A stretch of 64,000 nt of DNA from Peptostreptococcus sp. MV1 (GTDB lineage: Bacteria > Bacillota > Clostridia > Peptostreptococcales > Peptostreptococcaceae). Position 1 is the stretch's first letter. Each line of letters begins with the position of its first letter. The notes beneath the pieces are model-generated. The model saw only the letters and a list, made by a program, of their open reading frames with translations. It did not search any database and was not told the origin of the DNA. Location of the stretch: positions 44,798 through 108,797 of the forward strand of contig NZ_JRNB01000118.1 of the NCBI RefSeq assembly GCF_000758885.1. Direction: 5' to 3'. A program made the position numbers and the translations under genes. This document shows positions 58,901 to 64,000 of the stretch, in pieces.

Positions 58901-61900
58901 CTGGTAAATTTGTCAGCCTGTTATTACCTAGGCCTAAGTTTTCTAAATTGCTAGCACTGCTCAAACTTGAAGGCAATTTAAGCAAAGCATTATCAGTTAT
59001 TGACAAGATTCTAAGTTCTTTATTGTTCTTAAATAAACTATCAGGTAATATTGATAGGTCATTGGAACTCAAACTTAAATTTCTAAGTTTTTCTAGCGTA
59101 TCAAAAGTTCCTTCCTTTACTTCACTTAACAAGGTGTTTCCCAGGTCTAGGTCAGTAATTTCAGTATTATTGGCAAATAAGTCCTTGTCTAATACTGCTA
59201 GAGGGTTAGATGCTAGTGAAACCTTCTTTAGTTTTTTATTGTTTTTGAATATATCCTTAGGCAAATCTGCAATCTTATTACCATTTAAGTATATTTCTTC
59301 CAGGTTGACCGCCTTATCAAATACACCAGCTGGTAGGCTCTTTAAAGAATTTGATGAAAGCTTAATTACCTTGACATTAGGTCCTAAGTCCTTCAAAATA
59401 CTAATGTCGTATATTGAATTAAACTGACGCTCTAATGGAGCCCCTCTCCAAGTAAGGTCTACTACTGCTGGAGCCTTTTGTAATTCATCAGTACTTATCT
59501 CACCATTGTTATCCCTATCTAAGCCAGAGTATAAAAGTCTATTTTTCAAGATTTCCGAACTCAATTTACGCTTTTGTTCAAGGTCGTAAGTTTCATGGAA
59601 GCCCTTCCAACCTACATAGGCATCCTTCTTAAATACTATTTTAACTTTAGTATACTTGGTATCCATCATGCCCTTGTCGCTTAGTTTACCGCCCATATAA
59701 CTAACTAGAACTGCCCCCTCACGAGCCTTTGTTAGGTCTTTTAGGTCCATTGTAAAATAGGCCTGAGTTTTAGTAGCAGGGTCTACGAAGTCTTTCTTTG
59801 ATTCTTCTGGCCAAGTATTGTCAGTATTTTTAATTCTAAAGTCCAATAGTCCGTCTGCAAAGAATAGGTTTAAGAACCTTGCTGTAATCTTGTCGCCACG
59901 CTTTTCAATCTCTACATTTCTGTCAAAGAAACCTTGTAACATAGAAGTTCCCTTTCTACCATCAGCATACTTGGCTTCAAAACCGATAGTATACTTGCCA
60001 TCAGGTGACTTCTCTAGGTCAGCTATATCAATTTTCTTAAGCCCTTCTAACTCCTTAGCTTCTTCCTGTGGTAGTTCAACATCTTCCTCTTCCTTAACAT
60101 TGTCAGACCAAGTTATACTTGAATTGTCATCTAAGAAAAATTCAACCTTGTTCTTTGCTCCTACATCACTATTCCAATTCTTTATGATTGGATCATCATT
60201 GCCATTTGGCTCGTTCATAAAGTCATTACCACCTGAGTTTTTAAGGAACTTATTGTCCTGTACTGTGTAACCATTAATTATAACTTGCTTAATATGTGGG
60301 GCTAAACCATATACCAATGACCTGTGTTCCTGTAATTCAGCATCACTCTTCTCTTCATAGCCCTTCAAGTTAATTATTATGGACTGTTCTCTTCTCTTTA
60401 CTTCCTTGATGGCATCCTTATAAAATTGTGCCCATGTCATGCCTTCTGGCTTCTTGTCAGGAGTTTCATACTTTAGGGTAGAACCATCAACAAACTCAAT
60501 AGCAAACCTGTGGTTTCCTTTCTTTTCTTCGACCTTATTATAGGCATTTAATAGGTTTTCATCCTTGATAGTAAATTCCCTAAGAACCCTATTTTCGCCT
60601 GCACGAGAATTTCTTTCTATTAAGGAAAAACGCTCGTCAAATTTAAGCTTCCAACTTGTATATACATCAACTGCTTCATCAACCTGTTTGATATCACCCT
60701 TATTTTGAATAGTTGTTCCATCTACACTGATACTCTTTATCCTACTTAATACTTGTAGTTTATAATCATTAATATTTGTATCCATAGAAACTGAGAACAT
60801 ATCTATACTTACACCCTTGTCCTTACCTTCATTAAGAGGTCTGATACCGTATACTGTAGTCTCTAAACTTCTTAGATTAGCATCCTTAGTATAGATAGTT
60901 CTGTTCTTAGTATATCCAGATGTATCTGTATCATTAGTTGGTGGATTTACTTTGTTATCGTCATTAGGCTTTTCAGTTTCTTTCTGATCTTCTATTATTT
61001 CTCCTGACTTGACGGCAATTTTATACTGGTCAGACTCATAAATACCTGTCTTACCATCCTTTAACTTTATTACTAGCTTATACTTATTTCCTTCTTCACC
61101 ATACTTATTTAGGGCAGCCTTGTGCTTTTCAAAATTTTCTGGCTTACTATGTAGGTCTCCATAATCCCAGGCTGGTTGAGTTGTAAAAGTAAATTCATCT
61201 ATCGGGAAATTTTCTCCATTGATTTCAACAGATGTCATATTCTTATAATAGCCATCCATTTTTGCTTTTTTTCTATCACGATCGCTATCGTACTTAAACT
61301 GAACCTTTACTTTTCCATCAGCAACTAGAACTTTATTAAACTCTTCTGTTGGTATTCCTATTTTTTCATTTTTACCAGGATTAGCCTCTGTTCCCTCTGT
61401 ATTATTTCCAGGCTTTTTATTTTCATCATCAGCTGGAGTCACATCTTTTCCCTTGCCTTTTATAATCCTAGAAACTTGATCATTAGTACCACTTTTGTAA
61501 TCTAGTTGGTGTATATCTCCACTACCCTTCATTTTTATACCTATAACAACATCTTTTGAAGGTTTTAAATTGAAGGCATTTGCATGAGCCTGCCATTTAT
61601 CATCCTTACTCTGATAATCTGCAGTATGACTTTTATTTATATCACCACGAACATCTTCAAATTCGCTAAAATCAAACTCTGTTCCGTTGATTATAACTTT
61701 GTCTATTTTATTGTACCATTTGTTAATAACATCTTTGCCAAGTTCATACTTTTTAAATGTAAACTTAATAGGATGTGTATCTCCATATTCATCAATCCTG
61801 ATGCTTATATAGTCCCAAATATTCTCCTCAGCAACCTCATCTGCATATGCACTACCTATACTCTGACCCAGTATATGCATTGTAGGTGCTGTCGAAGTTC

Positions 61901-61973
61901 CAAGCATTGCTAATGACAAAGCAATACTCACAATTGCCCTTCCTTTTTTTCTACACTTCTTACAATACGTCAT
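55974..61973 (-). CDS. Large CWB2-anchored Shr-like haem receptor with NEAT, EF-hand and LRR domains
   Basis: 1999 residues, ATG behind GGGAGG. Signal peptide (about 1-44); three or four repeats of about 120 residues containing IxSVxINGxxF-type strands (45-650), resembling the Shr haemoprotein-interacting domain; a NEAT-like domain (about 655-800); a perfect EF-hand loop DRDNNGEISTDE (near 814); leucine-rich repeats of about 23 residues (857-1080); two more NEAT-like domains (about 1288-1424 and 1548-1694, each with SMG, a GHL segment and a VDAMD strand); then three CWB2 repeats (1708-1999). The order resembles streptococcal Shr with a different wall anchor. Haem binding is inferred. Confidence 0.8.
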   Translation of the reverse strand: MTYCKKCRKKGRAIVSIALSLAMLGTSTAPTMHILGQSIGSAYADEVAEENIWDYISIRIDEYGDTHPIKFTFKKYELGKDVINKWYNKIDKVIINGTEFDFSEFEDVRGDINKSHTADYQSKDDKWQAHANAFNLKPSKDVVIGIKMKGSGDIHQLDYKSGTNDQVSRIIKGKGKDVTPADDENKKPGNNTEGTEANPGKNEKIGIPTEEFNKVLVADGKVKVQFKYDSDRDRKKAKMDGYYKNMTSVEINGENFPIDEFTFTTQPAWDYGDLHSKPENFEKHKAALNKYGEEGNKYKLVIKLKDGKTGIYESDQYKIAVKSGEIIEDQKETEKPNDDNKVNPPTNDTDTSGYTKNRTIYTKDANLRSLETTVYGIRPLNEGKDKGVSIDMFSVSMDTNINDYKLQVLSRIKSISVDGTTIQNKGDIKQVDEAVDVYTSWKLKFDERFSLIERNSRAGENRVLREFTIKDENLLNAYNKVEEKKGNHRFAIEFVDGSTLKYETPDKKPEGMTWAQFYKDAIKEVKRREQSIIINLKGYEEKSDAELQEHRSLVYGLAPHIKQVIINGYTVQDNKFLKNSGGNDFMNEPNGNDDPIIKNWNSDVGAKNKVEFFLDDNSSITWSDNVKEEEDVELPQEEAKELEGLKKIDIADLEKSPDGKYTIGFEAKYADGRKGTSMLQGFFDRNVEIEKRGDKITARFLNLFFADGLLDFRIKNTDNTWPEESKKDFVDPATKTQAYFTMDLKDLTKAREGAVLVSYMGGKLSDKGMMDTKYTKVKIVFKKDAYVGWKGFHETYDLEQKRKLSSEILKNRLLYSGLDRDNNGEISTDELQKAPAVVDLTWRGAPLERQFNSIYDISILKDLGPNVKVIKLSSNSLKSLPAGVFDKAVNLEEIYLNGNKIADLPKDIFKNNKKLKKVSLASNPLAVLDKDLFANNTEITDLDLGNTLLSEVKEGTFDTLEKLRNLSLSSNDLSILPDSLFKNNKELRILSITDNALLKLPSSLSSASNLENLGLGNNRLTNLPDYVGEFARLKHLDLKFNNISKISEDTWKNLAKREGLKIDLIHNNLTSLPSLEDVKFASLDVAANMLPAEIPDSYKALKVSKNNQGGYYAQRSSIDYNITAKNGKVEFSNKKDMNILDLLNWNEAVTYENKPVFKMSEYKTYADKLLKKNGGEYEDIASKLRKARDFKVVTRIERVYDDGSTKTIFEKEDLNKLDGALETANDKRMENGNRYRLTQQLYTLVVGEWVKNYEVNKEVTATVDANTNPGSGSHENDNTKKVLKYTLPVNLMKYDNRSENSMGADAMDKRVEVEETSKGVKLTLSFHSMEYVLAGKKRIGHLQRMGVYDTVDEATGNDYVPATIVSKYKDAGNEFPGKVSFTRPKRGEKEIAVRVWVDAMDAIAKETGNANKDASQPAILRIDWSNAPKESLIGKEEGNKTDNNDKNEDSVSKKALLKNSINMAEKMLKSGLVEGRSKEILEKALENARNIYNSDKKSSFQSANDIIMFAMDNVKKETDTLKTAQTSKDTLDIKKLDKEIADKEVKKGAKLYSVPVVLWHATDAKESMGNGAIVKTAIVSEKDGKYKYYVDFNGMPFFGMYGHLWDLKIYENGLGSSKTPATVEKTKMDKDLTGKMREFPSRFSFTRNSKDREIFAEVSVDAMDSMKNKAETYEKIVKGSGKQNAKFLFDWSLAKEYKDGVVDKTLTTGGRLAGADRYETSTKISQEYFDKADTVVLASGKNNVDALVSASYADAKKAPILLSTFSDVPASVKAEILRLGAKNVVIVGGSASISVKAENDLKAMGLSIKRIAGANRYETSAILAQNVKDMTGSDKLILITGVNNKEADALTVSSLATKSQIPVMMTKANELDSNARAKINSWKPSQVIVVGGQATISDRVMGQINVNNKTRIAGATRFETAAKIAKQAYPNANHVFVTNGYKAVDALAAGAVTAKAKSPILLVGNDSVINEVKDITSGKKLTVLGGTSTVSENVVNKLK

Positions 61974-62071
61974 TTCAATTTCCTCCCAAATTATATTTTT
62001 AGAACATTTAATGCTATTAATACTAAATTTGATGCGACATATATAATAGTTCTTAATTACCCAAATAGTAT

Positions 62072-62100
62072 ATCATATCTTAACTGCGATTACTATTCAA
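62072..62100 (-). promoter_or_regulatory. Probable promoter of the Shr-like gene
   Basis: TTGAAT (62095-62100), 17-base spacer, TATGAT (62072-62077) on the minus strand, about 100 bases before the start codon. I saw no clear Fur-type dyad over it. The surrounding gap 61974-62458 otherwise holds the MATE terminator and a small plus-strand ORF. Confidence 0.5.
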
Positions 62101-62223
62101 TATTATTAGTTATTTATTAACTATATTTAGTTTTTTTAGCTAAAATCGTCAAAATAACGACTTATATAAGATTCTTTTTTAAAATCTATATACTATCATA
62201 AGTAATAATTTAAGAGGTATATT

Positions 62224-62358
62224 ATGACCCTTTTTAATATATTTAAAACTAATTGTATCAAATCACCAATAATTCTAATATTTTTAATAATGCTTTTGTT
62301 TCTAATAAAAAAACGCAAATGCTACGATTTGACCTACAAAAATTATAAATCAAATTAA
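62224..62358 (+). CDS. Candidate 44-residue membrane peptide
   Basis: The plus-strand ATG at 62224, seven bases after AAGAGG, opens a 44-codon frame: a short N-terminus, one strongly hydrophobic segment (SPIILIFLIMLLFLI, about 18-32) followed by KKRK and a polar tail. The pattern of one helix with a basic end is that of type I toxin peptides. It partly overlaps, on the other strand, the terminator of the MATE gene. AT-rich DNA gives hydrophobic frames by chance, so this is only a candidate. Confidence 0.3.
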   Translation: MTLFNIFKTNCIKSPIILIFLIMLLFLIKKRKCYDLTYKNYKSN

Positions 62359-62372
62359 ACAAGCATTTACGC
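62306..62372 (-). terminator. Terminator of the second MATE gene
   Basis: On the minus strand, CGTAAATGCT pairs with AGCATTTGCG (one T-G pair), with a second inner pairing ATTTGA / TCAAAT, followed by TTTTTTT. It lies about 87 bases after the MATE stop codon. Confidence 0.85.
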
Positions 62373-62458
62373 TATATATCTTCTATAATTCATTTAAAAA
62401 TCATATATTTTTTTAAAAAACATATCTATTCAAAATATATTGTATGTTAATCTTATTC

Positions 62459-63823
62459 TTAAAAATGTATCCCTTGTGAAAATTCTTTTTTTCTAATTAG
62501 ATAATAGAAAACTAGCATTATTAGGGCTGTTATTATCCACGTTATTGGATATACACTCATCAAACGAGCAAAAGATTTAAGATCCCTAAAAAATACAAAA
62601 ACCCAAAAAATCCTAAATATGCAAGAACCAGTCATAGTTACAAGTGCAGGTAAAAGAGAATGGCCCATTCCCCTCAAAGCACCTGCTCCAACTTCATAAA
62701 ATATTGCTATAGATGCAAACATCTCTACTTCCAGCATCCTTATTATTGCATAATGTATTACCCTTGGATCAGTAGTGTAAAACCTAATCATACTGTGCCT
62801 AAAAAATACAAAAGTTTGGCTCATTACTAGAGTGAAAAATATCCCCATAACTATACATATTGTAAAAACTTTTTTGCACCTATCATAATATCTTGCCCCA
62901 AAATTTTGACTGGTAAAGGTGACTGCTGCCTGGGCGAATGAATTAGTCACAAAATAGGTGAATATTTCAAAGTTAAGTGCTGCAGCAGATCCAGCCACAG
63001 CATATGAGCCAAAGCCATTAACTGCTGACTGTATGCATACATTTGATATTGAAAATACCATACCTTGAATTCCTGCAGGGGCCCCGATTTTAAATATATT
63101 CACAAGATGCTCTTTACTTATACAGAGTTTCCTAACATTTAATCTTATTACCGAATTCTCATGTAGTAAAAAATATACAACTATAGCCGCACTTACGGAA
63201 TTGGCAAGGCTGGTTGCTATTCCAACACCTATGACATCCATGCCAAAAACTATGACAAATAGAAGGTTAAGACCAATATTCACAAATCCAGATACTATTA
63301 AGGCGTAAAGAGGTCTTTTTGTGTCCCCGATTGACCTCAATATAGCAGCTCCAAAGTTATATATCATCAAAAAAGGCATACCTAGGAAATATATTCTTAG
63401 GTAAAGACTGGCCAGGTTGATTACATCATCTGGTGTACCTATCAAACTCAATATAGGCTTGGCTATGAGTTGACCCAAAGCCAATAATAAAAATCCACTT
63501 ATTATAGCTATGCTCACACTCGTGTGAACTACTTCTTCGACCTTATCCTCTTTTTTTTGCCCTATATATTTTGCAATTACAACGTTACTGCCTAGCGATA
63601 GGCCTATAAATAGACTGATCATCAGATTAATCACAGGTCCATTTCCCCCAACAGCAGCTAGTGATCGACTACCTGCATATCTGCCAACTACAGCCATATC
63701 TGCAGAGTTGAATAACTGTTGCAATATGCCACTTGCTGCAACAGGCAAGGCAAATAATAGTATCTTAGCTAGTAAGGGGCCATTTAACATATCTATATAA
63801 TTTTTTTTATTCTCTTTATTCAC
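62459..63823 (-). CDS. MATE-family exporter, second copy
   Basis: About 454 residues with twelve predicted helices. It begins with the MATE pattern LPVAASGILQQLFNSADMAVVGRYAGSRSLAAVG and a second-half equivalent GAPAGIQGMVFSISNVCIQSAVNGFG. It belongs to the same broad family as the exporter at 23384-24715 but differs throughout, so it is not a recent duplicate. The frame opens at a GTG (63830-63832); the GTG at 63821-63823, five bases after AAGGTGA, is used here. No regulator is adjacent. It lies just downstream of the rRNA operon end, and its substrate is unknown. Confidence 0.88.
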   Translation of the reverse strand: MNKENKKNYIDMLNGPLLAKILLFALPVAASGILQQLFNSADMAVVGRYAGSRSLAAVGGNGPVINLMISLFIGLSLGSNVVIAKYIGQKKEDKVEEVVHTSVSIAIISGFLLLALGQLIAKPILSLIGTPDDVINLASLYLRIYFLGMPFLMIYNFGAAILRSIGDTKRPLYALIVSGFVNIGLNLLFVIVFGMDVIGVGIATSLANSVSAAIVVYFLLHENSVIRLNVRKLCISKEHLVNIFKIGAPAGIQGMVFSISNVCIQSAVNGFGSYAVAGSAAALNFEIFTYFVTNSFAQAAVTFTSQNFGARYYDRCKKVFTICIVMGIFFTLVMSQTFVFFRHSMIRFYTTDPRVIHYAIIRMLEVEMFASIAIFYEVGAGALRGMGHSLLPALVTMTGSCIFRIFWVFVFFRDLKSFARLMSVYPITWIITALIMLVFYYLIRKKEFSQGIHF

Positions 63824-63891
63824 TAGTATCACCTTCTACATTCACAGTTTATATGTTTATACCTATACAGTTAGAGTTCATTCATATAATG

Positions 63892-63919
63892 AAAAAAGAC
63901 CCTAGTAAAAACTAGAGCC
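63892..63919 (-). terminator. Terminator of the rRNA operon
   Basis: Just after the 5S 3' end, GGCTCTAGT pairs with ACTAGGGTC (with G-U pairs), followed on the minus strand by TTTTTTC. Confidence 0.85.
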
Positions 63920-63924
63920 TAATC

Positions 63925-64000
63925 ACGTGGCTACGTCCTATTCTTCCAGGCAGCTTCCCACCAAGTACCTTCAGCGCTAAGGAGCTTAACTTCTGTGTTC
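63925..64000 (-). rRNA. rrf: 5S ribosomal RNA, 3' part
   Basis: The minus strand reads GAACACAGAAGTTAAGCTCC, then GCGCTGAAGGTACTTGGTGG, GAAGCTGCCTGG and AGAATAGGACGTAGCCACG, the conserved second half of bacterial 5S rRNA. The 5' part lies beyond the right edge, so an rRNA operon probably extends there. The exact 3' end is uncertain by a few bases. Confidence 0.95.

Overview
The window is low-GC Firmicutes DNA with strong GGAGG-type ribosome binding sites, T-box leaders, CIRCE control of hrcA-grpE-dnaK, AddAB instead of RecBCD, and two large surface proteins carrying cell-wall-binding type 2 (CWB2) repeats. This points to an anaerobic member of the Peptostreptococcaceae, plausibly Peptostreptococcus; the assignment is an inference from gene content. 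Almost every gene is on the minus strand. The plus-strand exceptions are a sugar kinase, a low-molecular-weight phosphatase and two very small ORFs.

Layout from left to right. 1-2459: heat-shock operon hrcA-grpE-dnaK (dnaK runs off the left edge), with its promoter and CIRCE operator. 2504-4977: thrS behind a threonine T-box. 5081-11319: phosphate regulon pstSCAB-phoU-phoB-phoR, preceded by phased Pho-box repeats. 11325-22588: maltose/isomaltose module (binding protein, two permeases, maltose phosphorylase, alpha-1,6-glucosidase, beta-phosphoglucomutase, ATPase) with a LacI regulator, an operator array, and a divergent ROK kinase that can phosphorylate the free glucose the phosphorylase releases. 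22707-26159: LMW phosphatase, a TetR-MATE pair and a truncated DUF4143 protein. 26200-28255: DUF6873 and CNNM/CorC proteins.

28318-44729 is a 16-kb run of tightly packed DNA-end-processing genes: sbcC, sbcD, addA, addB, and upstream of them a second, split set consisting of a stand-alone RecB-type nuclease, an active UvrD-like helicase and a 580-residue protein that resembles an inactivated helicase. I regard this as the best candidate for an undescribed system.

45077-51987 encodes a probable extracellular electron-transfer apparatus: a ferric-reductase-like membrane protein, two membrane-tethered FMN-binding proteins and a CWB2-anchored FMN-binding wall protein. 52300-52800 is a scar with remnants of a phage replisome-organiser gene and a RelE/ParE-type toxin. 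52930-55931 holds metY and a BrnQ-family carrier under a T-box whose specifier reads AUG. 55974-61973 encodes a 1999-residue wall protein with Shr-like, NEAT, EF-hand, leucine-rich and CWB2 domains, probably a haem receptor. The window ends with a second MATE exporter and the 3' part of a 5S rRNA.

Two non-coding elements, at 11325-11431 and 23193-23312, share a 19-nt identical core and a common fold outside any gene I recognise. No CRISPR array, intact insertion sequence or tRNA gene was seen. All family assignments come from reading motifs, without database searches.
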